This document shows positions 24,563 through 32,501 of a DNA stretch of 64,000 bases, one piece after another (position 1 is the first letter of the stretch; each line of letters opens with the position of its first letter). A model generated the notes under the pieces. It was not told where the DNA came from. It made no database searches and saw nothing but the letters and a program-made list of their open reading frames with translations. The translations under genes were made by a program, and so were the position numbers. The stretch is taken from NCBI GenBank assembly GCA_965178635.1, contig CBCXVT010000029.1, forward strand, positions 1 to 64,000, given 5' to 3'. The DNA comes from GCA-2733415 sp965178635. GTDB taxonomy: Bacteria; Bacteroidota; Bacteroidia; Flavobacteriales; Flavobacteriaceae.

Positions 24563-24769
24563 TTATGACGTTTTTTCAAGATACTTATCAATTACCTCTT
24601 CTTTAATGCCACTATATTCTGCAAATTCATCTGGAGTGATAAATTGATGTTGCTCTTTCCCAAAGTACTTTTTAATTTTCTTTAAAAGCATACGTCCATA
24701 ACGTTCACTTCTACCTGTAAGAAACATAATATCTTTTGGGTAAATACAATGTCTTTTAATCTTATTCAT
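24563..24769 (-). CDS. Small hypothetical protein (68 aa), island left end
   Basis: A 68-aa basic protein (MNKIKRHCIYPKDIMFLTGRS, ERYGRMLLKKIKKYFGKEQH, then FITPDEFAEYSGIKEEVIDKYL). The order of a short lead, a helix with many lysines, and a C-terminal helix-turn-helix-like segment (PDEFAEYSGIKEEVIDKYL) resembles small DNA-binding proteins of Bacteroidota mobile elements. No membrane segment. It is the first gene inside attL and faces outwards. DNA binding, for example as a directionality factor, is an inference only. Confidence 0.65.
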   Translation of the reverse strand: MNKIKRHCIYPKDIMFLTGRSERYGRMLLKKIKKYFGKEQHQFITPDEFAEYSGIKEEVIDKYLEKTS

Positions 24770-24921
24770 ACACTATCTATACTTTATCTATACACTAATT
24801 AACCATCAGGTGTTTGTGAAAAATCGGAAAAAACAGTAGAAAACGGAATGGATGACCAGTGATTATAGGATTACTTCTTAAAGATACGGAGCTTTATTGA
24901 GAATCAAAAATCATTAGAATT

Positions 24922-25677
24922 ATGGCAAAGCAAATTGGAATTATCAAGTTGAAAGGAACTATCGGAGATATTTCTTTTTACAAATCGCAAGATGGGCACT
25001 TGGCTCGTGGTAAAGGAGGTGTTGAAGCTTCTAGAATTGCAAATGACCCTGCATTTCAAAGAACTCGTGAAAACGGTTCAGAATTTGGGCGTGCAGGAAA
25101 AGGTGGTAAATTGTTGCGAGTGGCCTTACGTACACTGTTGCAAAAAGCGTCTGACAATAGAGTCACAAGCAGATTGACTAAAAATGTATTGACTGTTATT
25201 AAAGCAGACACTACCAATGATCGTGGATTACGAACTATTCCTGATGGTGATTTATCATTACTGGAAAATTTTGAGTTCAACAAAAACGGAAAATTGGGTG
25301 GTTTATTGTTTGCGGCTTACGCCGGAACAATTGATCGTGTTGCAGGAACTGTAGTTGCGGATATCGCAGAGTTTATTGCTGTGAATGATATTGTAGCGCC
25401 AAGTGGAACTACGCACTTCATGATTTCTAACGGTGGTGTTGAGGTTGATTTTTCTGCAGAAACGTATGTTTTTGATAGTGAAGTATCTTCAGTTTTACCT
25501 TGGGATAGTAGCACTGTTGCGCCGTTGTCATTGACGGCTAATTTAACAGCGAACTCTACACTACCAATTTTTCAAGTTATTGGTATTGAATTCTTTCAAG
25601 AGGTAAATGGGCAAATGTACTCCCTTAAAAACGGAAATTACAACGCTTTAGCAATTGTTGGAATTGATACTCCGTAA
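24922..25677 (+). CDS. Unknown phage-like protein with N-terminal GTIGDISFYK motif
   Basis: A 251-aa protein I cannot assign to a named domain. The N-terminus MAKQIGIIKLKGTIGDISFY, then GHLARGKGG and NDPAFQRTRENGSEFGRAGK GGKLLR is highly basic and glycine-rich; the rest is predicted beta-rich and acidic. Proteins with such a lead occur widely in Bacteroidota mobile elements beside a DUF5675 gene, as here. The basic arm plus beta-rich body would suit a structural (coat-like) protein, but this is speculation. It starts an operon: DUF5675 begins 2 nt after its stop, then two tiny membrane proteins. Base composition is somewhat richer in GC than the neighbours, suggesting separate origin. Confidence 0.75.
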   Translation: MAKQIGIIKLKGTIGDISFYKSQDGHLARGKGGVEASRIANDPAFQRTRENGSEFGRAGKGGKLLRVALRTLLQKASDNRVTSRLTKNVLTVIKADTTNDRGLRTIPDGDLSLLENFEFNKNGKLGGLLFAAYAGTIDRVAGTVVADIAEFIAVNDIVAPSGTTHFMISNGGVEVDFSAETYVFDSEVSSVLPWDSSTVAPLSLTANLTANSTLPIFQVIGIEFFQEVNGQMYSLKNGNYNALAIVGIDTP

Positions 25678-25679
25678 TC

Positions 25680-26102
25680 ATGGAATTGACACTTTACAGA
25701 ACCTATTTTGAAGGCGGTACCAACGGTACCCTCTTCTGTTCTGCAAATTTTTTATGTCACACGATAGAGTTGCCCTGGAAACAGAACAAGCGAAATACCT
25801 CCTGCATACCAGAAGGTCGCTATGAACTCGTTCCTCGGTATTCGACGCATTTCAAACATCATCTTTTAGTTAAAGATGTGCCTCATCGGCATCTCATTTT
25901 ATTGCATCCCGCAAATGATGCACTGAAAGACCTGCAAGGTTGTATTGCTCCAGTCACCTATTTAGGTGGTTTAGGAAAAGGCTTACAATCGAGAATTGCG
26001 ATGCAGAAGTTAACGTCAGTAGTGCAACAAGCTATTGACTGTAAAGAACAGATTTTTTTAACCATAACAACACAACATTATGAATTTAGTAGAACGGTAT
26101 AA
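25680..26102 (+). CDS. DUF5675 family protein
   Basis: A 140-aa protein with the DUF5675 pattern: MELTLYRTYFEGGTNGTLF, CHTIELPWKQNKRNTSCIPE GRYELVPR, HLILLHPANDALKDLQGCI APVT. The conserved His-Pro-Ala-Asn and Gly-Cys-Ile steps sit where L,D-transpeptidase-like or murein-acting folds place a catalytic Cys. The family is common in phages and mobile elements, and a lytic or cell-wall role has been suggested by context only. It overlaps the next gene by 23 nt and follows the unknown phage-like gene by 2 nt, so the four genes form one transcript. Confidence 0.85.
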   Translation: MELTLYRTYFEGGTNGTLFCSANFLCHTIELPWKQNKRNTSCIPEGRYELVPRYSTHFKHHLLVKDVPHRHLILLHPANDALKDLQGCIAPVTYLGGLGKGLQSRIAMQKLTSVVQQAIDCKEQIFLTITTQHYEFSRTV

Positions 26103-26292
26103 CAAACCAACTCCGAAGTTTTTTAAAATCTTACGAAATATCGGTATCGCCCTAGCCACTGCTGGAGGTGCCATTATCGCCGCACCAATCAGTATGCCGG
26201 CTATAGTCGTTAGTATTGCAACCTATATGACCGTTGCTGGAACTGTCGCCACAGCAGTAAGTCAGGCTGTAGTTTCAGACGAATCACCCTAA
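26080..26292 (+). CDS. Small membrane protein, holin-like (70 aa)
   Basis: A 70-aa protein with a short polar lead (MNLVERYNKPTPKFFKILRN) and then an almost unbroken hydrophobic stretch rich in Ala, Gly and Ile (IGIALATAGGAIIAAPISMP, VVSIATYMTVAGTVATAV), enough for two helices. Such small Ala/Gly-rich hairpins are typical of holins, but no family can be named. It overlaps the end of the DUF5675 gene by 23 nt, arguing for coupled expression with a possible cell-wall enzyme. Confidence 0.65.
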   Translation: MNLVERYNKPTPKFFKILRNIGIALATAGGAIIAAPISMPAIVVSIATYMTVAGTVATAVSQAVVSDESP

Positions 26293-26302
26293 GACTTGAT
26301 CT

Positions 26303-26488
26303 ATGTCAATTATCATCATAGATCCAAATACTAAAGCAGGCGTTTTAGGCGGCACGCTTTTTTCTGCTTTCTTAAACTTAAGTTGGAATGCTATAGTCTA
26401 TACCATCATCATGGCTGCCATCGGCGCTGTTGTAAGTTTTATAGTCTCCATGTTACTTCGTTGGCTAGTGAAACAGTATTTCAACTAA
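26303..26488 (+). CDS. Small membrane protein (61 aa)
   Basis: A 61-aa protein: MSIIIIDPNTKAGVLGG, a first hydrophobic helix TLFSAFLNLSWNAIVYTIIM and a second AAIGAVVSFIVSMLLRWL, ending KQYFN. It has a short linker and a positive C-terminus. No known family. It is the last gene of the four-gene plus-strand cassette, 10 nt after the holin-like gene and directly before a large hairpin terminator. It may act with the 70-aa protein in membrane permeabilisation, but this rests on context. Confidence 0.65.
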   Translation: MSIIIIDPNTKAGVLGGTLFSAFLNLSWNAIVYTIIMAAIGAVVSFIVSMLLRWLVKQYFN

Positions 26489-26519
26489 TTATTTTTAAAA
26501 GAGAAGCGAAAAAATCGGC

Positions 26520-26590
26520 AAAAAAAGAAAAGAGAAAGCAATTTATATTGGCACGATAGTGCCTAACTTTGCAGGCTCTTTTCTTTTTTT
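26520..26590 (+). terminator. Large multi-tier hairpin terminator
   Basis: A 15-bp outer stem AAAAAAAGAAAAGAG (26520-26534) with CTCTTTTCTTTTTTT (26576-26590) encloses a GCAA/TTGC step and a perfect inner hairpin GGCAC-GATA-GTGCC (26550-26563). It lies 31 nt after the cassette and ends in a T-run, so it is probably the cassette terminator, though more elaborate than needed for that. Confidence 0.7.
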
Positions 26591-26755
26591 ATGTTGTAAA
26601 TTATCTTCTGTACTTTTTTGTTCTTTTCATTTTGTCTTGATACAAAACGAAACAAAAAATCAAGAGTCTTTATAGGAACTTTTTGCTAAGGCAAAACCAC
26701 TGCTAAATCTTCATTCCATGCTCTTTTTCGATTATATCGAAACGCAATTCCATTT

Positions 26756-26865
26756 GATTTACAGCTAGTTCGTAAAAGTTTCAAAATTGATATGTATTGA
26801 TACTTGTCTGTCAAATCCTAATGACGTTGATTATTATTTACAGTTAGTTCTTGAAAGGTTCAAAA
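26756..26865. repeat. Two copies of a dispersed intergenic repeat (third copy at 53,995)
   Basis: A block of about 30 bp (TTTACAGCTAGTTC, then GAAAGTTTCAAAA) occurs at 26756-26786 and, with a few changes, at 26836-26865; a third copy is at 53995-54025. All three are in gene-free DNA of the island. The surroundings are also related: a stretch with CTTGATACAAAACGAAAC near 26635 resembles one near 53800. These look like remnants of a repeated non-coding unit. Confidence 0.6.
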
Positions 26866-26941
26866 TGTCTGAAAGCATTCTAATGATTCTTTTGAACAGG
26901 TAATCAAAAAGGCGCGAGCCGCCTGCGAGATGAGCGAGGGT

Positions 26942-27400
26942 GTTGTGGCAATATAGCCTGATACGTTTTGAATCCAAACTATATTATTAGTATATCATTT
27001 TAGTAGTAGGCTGCCACAGCTACGTGTTACACGCGGGTGGCGGAGTTTTTGACCTGGAGGACAAGTAAGTGCTATACTTTATGAGGTGTACCGATAGGGA
27101 AATCTGAATAAAGGTTTAGCTCTTACTGCGCGTTGCCGGATGTGATCATCCTGCTAAGGTGATTTTATACGGCAAATTGGCTGGATCAAAAACTGTGACG
27201 CCCTTATAGCCCGATGCGACCCAGCAGGCTCGCAAAGCATTAAGTAGCGGTTGCACCCAATGTAAACTGTCTGCACGCTAGTGCAAACTATATTGGGTTT
27301 GGGTGCAAGAGTAGCTAAGGGTGAGGAAGGCATGTATTGTGTGGACTAAAGCAAACCCAAAACGCCAACGTGGATGTGTCACCACAGTGGTGTTTTGGGT
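26942..27400 (+). ncRNA. Candidate large structured non-coding RNA (about 460 nt)
   Basis: The stretch 26489-27623 has no plausible gene. Within it this segment is much richer in GC than its surroundings (34 of 60 bases in 27001-27060, 33 of 60 in 27181-27240, against 19 of 60 in 26641-26700) and is packed with helices. These include 26942-26950 with 27012-27020 (9 bp) holding ATATAG/CTATAT; CGTG/CACG at 27023-27033; AGTAAG-GCTA-CTTTAT (27064-27082) with ATAAAG-TAGC-CTTACT (27108-27127), 16 bp; GGATG/CATCC at 27138-27151; TTGCACCCAA (27251-27260) with TTGGGTGCAA (27299-27308) holding TGCAC/GTGCA; and 27355-27367 with 27388-27400 (13 bp) holding GTGG/CCAC. The wobble pairs seen are G-U only on the plus strand. 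It matches no RNA class I know. Confidence 0.6.
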
Positions 27401-27446
27401 GTTTTATGCAAGCCGTTATATATTAGACAACAACTTACTGATATGT

Positions 27447-27472
27447 GGTTTCTCGGCTCCGCTCGAAATGAC
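27447..27472. repeat. REP-like intergenic repeat
   Basis: The sequence GGTTTCTCGGCTCCGCTCGA followed by AATGAC is a short interspersed repeat of a type frequent in Bacteroidota intergenic DNA. It lies between the structured segment and the metal-resistance block. No further feature is seen in 27473-27623. Confidence 0.45.
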
Positions 27473-27623
27473 TTATTAGATTGTATTTGGCTTGCAGAAA
27501 TGTTTTAGGTAACAAAATGGAATGCCTGACGAACACCATATTACCTGTTCACAGATGCTGATATTATTACCAAATTTTATTTAAAAAATAAAGAGCCTTA
27601 GAAAAGACTCTTTATATATTGGT

Positions 27624-28103
27624 TTAATGGTTGTCAGATTTCATTTTACCTGACTGATCTATTTTCATTTCGTGGTCGTATTGACAACAACCTGGCAGGT
27701 TTTTGTAAGCATCTTCACTTCCTGCGACTTTTTCAGTGTCGTAACCTGAAGCTGCAATTGCTTTATGAATTGCCATTGCATCGGTTTTTGTATCATCAAA
27801 AGACACATCAATCTTCTTTTTATCGACATCCCAATTGGCACTTGCAACACCTTCAACACCGTTAGCTGCTTTTTCGATAGTGTTTTTACACATTCCGCAA
27901 TTTCCTCTTACACCAAAAGACAGGTCTGTCATTGCCATATCTTTAGACGTTTCAGTTTTTGTTGTTTTAGTTTCTTTTTTGGTTTGGCTATTGCAGCTTG
28001 TTACACCTAAAGTTGCTATAACAGCTACACTTAAAATTACTTTTTTACTCACGTCGATTACATTTTTGTTTTTGTGTTCGTGATTTTTCTTTGAAAAATT
28101 CAT
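27624..28103 (-). CDS. Periplasmic HMA-domain metal-binding lipoprotein
   Basis: A 159-aa lipoprotein: a signal ending VIATLGVTSCNS with a lipobox Cys, a Thr/Lys-rich linker, then a heavy-metal-associated (HMA, CopZ-like) fold with the ligand loop RGNCGMCKNTIEKA and the strand NWDVDKKKIDVSFDD. The tail LPGCCQYDHEMKI adds more Cys/His ligands. It probably captures Cu+ or Ag+ in the periplasm and passes it to the CusABC pump encoded directly upstream. It is the last gene of the minus-strand copper block. The start is uncertain: the first 17 residues are polar and an internal GTG would give a shorter signal peptide. Confidence 0.85.
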   Translation of the reverse strand: MNFSKKNHEHKNKNVIDVSKKVILSVAVIATLGVTSCNSQTKKETKTTKTETSKDMAMTDLSFGVRGNCGMCKNTIEKAANGVEGVASANWDVDKKKIDVSFDDTKTDAMAIHKAIAASGYDTEKVAGSEDAYKNLPGCCQYDHEMKIDQSGKMKSDNH

Positions 28104-28136
28104 TGTTTTAAAATTTAATTGTTACTACTTGATTTA

Positions 28137-29909
28137 TTATTCTATTACTTGTTTTACTTCACCACAGGTTAGCATTGCTTCGCCAAAGTAGGGATTGATT
28201 ACTTTTTCTTCTTTACTCAACCAATACGCACCATTATTGTTATCAGCCATTGGACAAAATTCTACATAGACTTTTTCATTGACACCAAACTGTTGTACCG
28301 CTTTTATTAAATGTGCAGATAAATGTTTGAAATGGTTTCTTTGCTCTTTGATATTAGATGTTTTTGAAATTGAAGTGCCAGATGCTTTTATTTCTTTTTC
28401 TAATGACATCCAATGGTTATGAGCTACTTTATCTGTTAGTTGTTTCATATCAACTTTAGTCAAATTATCTAATAGAATTTTTGATTCTTTTACTACATTC
28501 TTTGAATTATCTTTAACTAAAGCGTCTTTCAATTTGATATAATCATCAAAAATTACTTTTAATTGATTTTGAAAATCCTTTGAAACGCTAATGCGATCAT
28601 TAATATTGGAATTGTTTTCATTAGTGATAGATGTGGTTTCTTCCATATCTAAATGACTTTCGTGACCTGTCATTACTTTTCCACCTTCCTTATTCATCAT
28701 TGACTTTTTACCTTGTAATTGTGCTGCTGCATCAACCGTAAATGTTCCGTTAGTCACAATTTCATTGCCAACAAATACACCTTCTAAAGCTTCATATTCA
28801 TTACCAATTTGATTGCCTAACTTAATTTCACGCATTTCAAAAATAGGTTGGTCTGGATTTGTTTTAAGATAAACCACAGAACGTTCACCTGTCCACAAAA
28901 CAGCAGATGCAGGAATCGTTAGTACTTGGTCATTGTTACTTGTAACCCCATCTATATTTGCTGTTACAAACATTCCTGGCTTAAACACATCATCCTTATT
29001 ATTTAAGACTACACGCAAGGTGACAGTTCTTGTTTTTGTATTTAAAACTGGGTCAATAAAATCGACTTTACCTTTAAATTCTTTATTAGGATAGGCATTC
29101 GTTGTAATCAACACTTCTTGTCCTTTTTTAAAGCGGTCAATCTGATTTTCATACACATCAAAGTTACCCCAAACCGTGTTTAGATTAGCAATTTTAAGTA
29201 AGGGTTGTCCTTGTTTAATGTAATCGCCTTGCTCTACCAATTTTTCTGTAACAGTACCCGAAACGGTTGCATACACAGGAAAGTTTTCTTTCACTTTTCC
29301 TGTTTCTTCAATCTGATTGATTTGATTTTCAGAGAGCTTCCATAATTTCAGTTTATTACGGACTGCTTTGTATAAGGCAGGTTGTGATTCTTTTAAAGAT
29401 GCTGCTGTAATTAATTCTTGTTGTGCTGCATAGAGTTCTGGTGAATAAATGGTTGCCAATAATTGACCTTTACGAACTTCTTCACCTGTAAAACTCACAT
29501 TCAAACGTTCAATTCTTCCAGCGAAATAACTTACCTGTACTGCATTTGCTTCTTCGTTTTCAGCAATCTTACCAGATAATTTGATAGTATTGCCTTCAAC
29601 ATTGCCTTTACCAACAATAGATGTTTGAATATTGGCTAATGCCATAGCATTTTCTGTAAGCTTAAATTGATCTGCTAACAGGCCATCACTTACACTTTCA
29701 GCAGGAATTAAATCCATACCACAAATAGGACAATCGCCTGATTCTGGTTGCATAATTTGTGGATGCATAGAACACGTCCACATTTGATTGGTTTCTGAAA
29801 TGTCATCGTGATTATGTTCTGTATCTTTTTTTGATGAACCACCAAAAAGCAACCAACCTAAAAACAAACCAACTACCAATATTCCGAAGTAAATTATATA
29901 TTTTTTCAT
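28137..29909 (-). CDS. cusB: CusB-type RND efflux membrane-fusion protein with metal-binding and DUF3347 domains
   Basis: A 590-aa periplasmic adaptor of a CusABC-type copper/silver pump. After an N-terminal membrane anchor comes a heavy-metal-binding domain (WTCSMHPQIMQPESGDCPIC, GMDLIP) that is also repeated in the CopA ATPase next door. The membrane-fusion core follows, with lipoyl-like halves (GQLLATIYSPELYAAQQEL, YATVSGTVTEKLVEQGDYI) and barrel (GMFVTANIDG). The last about 170 residues form a DUF3347-like helical domain with a terminal FCPMADNNNGAYWLS metal motif. The gene starts 4 nt after copA ends. The operon order on the minus strand is cusA, cusC, copA, cusB, HMA lipoprotein. Confidence 0.92.
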   Translation of the reverse strand: MKKYIIYFGILVVGLFLGWLLFGGSSKKDTEHNHDDISETNQMWTCSMHPQIMQPESGDCPICGMDLIPAESVSDGLLADQFKLTENAMALANIQTSIVGKGNVEGNTIKLSGKIAENEEANAVQVSYFAGRIERLNVSFTGEEVRKGQLLATIYSPELYAAQQELITAASLKESQPALYKAVRNKLKLWKLSENQINQIEETGKVKENFPVYATVSGTVTEKLVEQGDYIKQGQPLLKIANLNTVWGNFDVYENQIDRFKKGQEVLITTNAYPNKEFKGKVDFIDPVLNTKTRTVTLRVVLNNKDDVFKPGMFVTANIDGVTSNNDQVLTIPASAVLWTGERSVVYLKTNPDQPIFEMREIKLGNQIGNEYEALEGVFVGNEIVTNGTFTVDAAAQLQGKKSMMNKEGGKVMTGHESHLDMEETTSITNENNSNINDRISVSKDFQNQLKVIFDDYIKLKDALVKDNSKNVVKESKILLDNLTKVDMKQLTDKVAHNHWMSLEKEIKASGTSISKTSNIKEQRNHFKHLSAHLIKAVQQFGVNEKVYVEFCPMADNNNGAYWLSKEEKVINPYFGEAMLTCGEVKQVIE

Positions 29910-29913
29910 AGTG

Positions 29914-32415
29914 TTATATTTTAATATTTCTTAATCGTAATGCGTTTCCAATAACAGAAACAGAGCTAAAACTCATTGCTAAAGCAGCTATCATTGGCGA
30001 GAGTAGTATTCCGAAGAATGGAAACAACACACCTGCTGCAATAGGTACACCTAAAGTGTTGTAGATAAGTGCAAAAAATAAGTTTTGCTTAATGTTCTTC
30101 ATTACAGCATTACTTAAATTTTTTGCTTTTACAATACCGTGTAAATCGCCTTTTACTAACGTTATCATTGCACTTTCTATCGCTACATCTGTTCCTGTTC
30201 CCATTGCAATCCCTACATCACTTTTTGCCAATGCTGGTGCATCATTAATACCATCACCTGCCATTGCAACCACTTTTCCTTTTTCTTGCAGTTTCTCTAC
30301 TTCTTTGAGTTTGTCTTCTGGTAGCATACTGGCTTTAAAATCTGCAAGATTTAATTCTGATGCTACTGCTTGTGCTGTATCGTGATTATCACCTGTTAGC
30401 ATTATTACATCTATCCCTTTATCTTGAAGTGCTTTAATCGCTTTAGCACTTGTTTCTTTTATCTTATCGCCTATAACTACATATCCAACTACGGTTTTAT
30501 CTATTGACAAATAAGAAACTGTTTTACCTTGTTTTTGGTAAGATTTAGCTTCGTCTTTCATTTTAGAGATAATATCTGCTTTGGCATATTCCATCATTTT
30601 AGGATTACCTAATGCTACTTTTTTATCTTTTATGGTCGCTTCAACACCTTTTCCTGTGACTGCACTAAAATCTTCGGACTTTAAAATTTCTGCGTTGTGT
30701 TCTTTGCCATATTTAACTGTCGCTTCTGCCAAAGGATGTTCGCTATTGGTATTTAATGAAACGATGTATTGTAACACTTCTTTTTCGCTTAAAGCATCAT
30801 TAAAAGCACCAACGGTTTCAACTGTTGGCTTTCCTTCGGTAATTGTTCCTGTCTTGTCTACAATTAGCGTTGTTACTTTATCCATTTTTTCGAGAGCTTC
30901 AGCATTTTTAATCAATACACCATTTTGAGCACCTTTACCCACACCAACCATTACAGACATTGGTGTTGCTAAACCTAAAGCACAAGGACACGCAATGATT
31001 AGTACTGCAATTGCATTCACAAACGCATACACATAAACTGGTTCTGGTCCCCAAATTGACCATATAATAAAAGTGATAATAGAAATAAGAACTACAACTG
31101 GCACAAAATAACCTGAAACTTTATCTGCTAAATTTTGAATTGGTGCGCGACTTCTACTGGCATCATTCACCATATGAATGATTTGTGATAAAAGCGTGTC
31201 ACTTCCTACCTTTTCTGCTTTCATCAAAAAGGATTGATTCCCATTAATGGTTCCGCTACTTACTTTATCTTCTTGAGATTTGTTTACAGGAATAGGTTCT
31301 CCTGTAATCATAGATTCGTCAATAGTTGTTTCGCCTTCAGTTATCACACCATCCACAGGAATTTTATCTCCTGGTTTCACTTTTAGAATATCATTTAATT
31401 CTATCTCGTCAATACTGACTTCAATTTCTTCACCATCTACTATTTTTATGGCTTTATTAGGTGCTAACTTTAGTAACTCTTTTACTGCCGAATTGGTTTT
31501 ACTATGCGCACGAGCTTCTAACAACTGACCTAAAAGCACTAACGTTAGAATAACTGTTGCAGCTTCAAAATAGACGTGAACTGCACCTGATTCAGTTTTA
31601 AATTGTTCAGGAAATACATCTGGAAACAACATCCCAAATACACTAAATAACCAAGCCACACCTGCACCGATTCCAATAAGTGTAAACATATTGAGATTCC
31701 ACGTTTTTATGCTTTTATAGGCACGTTCAAAGAACATCCAAGTGGCATAAAACACTACTGGAATTGATAATGCAAACTGAATCCAGTTCCAATATTTCTG
31801 TTCCATTATATCGTACAACGGATTGTTATTGAGCATTTCGCTCATAGCCATTAAGAAAATGGGCAAGGTAAATGCTGTAGCAATCCAAAATTTCTTTAAT
31901 AGCTTTTTATACGTTTTTTCTTCTGCTGAACTATCTGCTTCCATTGGCACTAAATCCATCCCACAAATAGGACACGAACCTGCTTCGTCTTTGACAATTT
32001 CTGGATGCATAGGACACGTCCATTGTTCTGCTGAAGTTGTGAATAGATTTTGTTCTTCCACCAAATCCATTCCGCAAACAGGACAATCGCCTGGTTCATC
32101 ATAAGTTTTATCGTCTTCGCAATGCATAGGACAATAAAATGTGCCTGTGCCTTTTCCTTTGGGTTGCTCTTTCTTTTTATCTTTTGAATGTTGATGCTGT
32201 TCACCTTGTTTATGAATACTGTATCTATCACCATCCTTTTTTAAGGCTTCTTGAAAGGTTTCTATGGGAATATGTGATTCCATTTCGATAGTTCCTTCTG
32301 CCTTATCTAAATCGACTATTGCTTTTGAAACACCTTCTATTTTAGAGAGCGTTTCTTCAACGTGACTGCGACAACCGTTACAAGTCATTCCGTGTATATG
32401 ATATGTGTGTTTCAT
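29914..32415 (-). CDS. copA: Copper-translocating P-type ATPase
   Basis: An 833-aa P1B-1 ATPase exporting Cu+/Ag+ from the cytoplasm. N-terminal HMA domain with GMTCNGCRSHVEETL, a His-rich linker, then two heavy-metal-binding modules (FYCPMHCEDD, CPVCGMDL; WTCPMHPEIV, CPICGMDL). The pump follows: TGEP (A-domain), the transport CPC (IACPCALGLATP), the phosphorylation site VDKTGTITEGKP, SEHPLAEA and AGDGINDAPALAKSDVGIAMG. The doubled CPMHP modules make the N-terminus longer than in E. coli CopA; they are common in Bacteroidota and also occur on CusB. It lies between cusC and cusB in one operon. Confidence 0.95.
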   Translation of the reverse strand: MKHTYHIHGMTCNGCRSHVEETLSKIEGVSKAIVDLDKAEGTIEMESHIPIETFQEALKKDGDRYSIHKQGEQHQHSKDKKKEQPKGKGTGTFYCPMHCEDDKTYDEPGDCPVCGMDLVEEQNLFTTSAEQWTCPMHPEIVKDEAGSCPICGMDLVPMEADSSAEEKTYKKLLKKFWIATAFTLPIFLMAMSEMLNNNPLYDIMEQKYWNWIQFALSIPVVFYATWMFFERAYKSIKTWNLNMFTLIGIGAGVAWLFSVFGMLFPDVFPEQFKTESGAVHVYFEAATVILTLVLLGQLLEARAHSKTNSAVKELLKLAPNKAIKIVDGEEIEVSIDEIELNDILKVKPGDKIPVDGVITEGETTIDESMITGEPIPVNKSQEDKVSSGTINGNQSFLMKAEKVGSDTLLSQIIHMVNDASRSRAPIQNLADKVSGYFVPVVVLISIITFIIWSIWGPEPVYVYAFVNAIAVLIIACPCALGLATPMSVMVGVGKGAQNGVLIKNAEALEKMDKVTTLIVDKTGTITEGKPTVETVGAFNDALSEKEVLQYIVSLNTNSEHPLAEATVKYGKEHNAEILKSEDFSAVTGKGVEATIKDKKVALGNPKMMEYAKADIISKMKDEAKSYQKQGKTVSYLSIDKTVVGYVVIGDKIKETSAKAIKALQDKGIDVIMLTGDNHDTAQAVASELNLADFKASMLPEDKLKEVEKLQEKGKVVAMAGDGINDAPALAKSDVGIAMGTGTDVAIESAMITLVKGDLHGIVKAKNLSNAVMKNIKQNLFFALIYNTLGVPIAAGVLFPFFGILLSPMIAALAMSFSSVSVIGNALRLRNIKI

Positions 32416-32501
32416 CTGTTGTTATTTATTTTTTAATGGTCAGATGTAATTCGCTTATAAAAATCTTGAATAGTTTTATAATAATACACCCGCTCATTTC
32501 A

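Noticed and set aside
26904..26923. Minus-strand terminator (GGCG-GCTCG-CGCC then T5) as the end of a minus-strand structured RNA
   Set aside because: The hairpin has only four base pairs, and the wobble pairs in the large helices favour the plus strand; kept only as an alternative.
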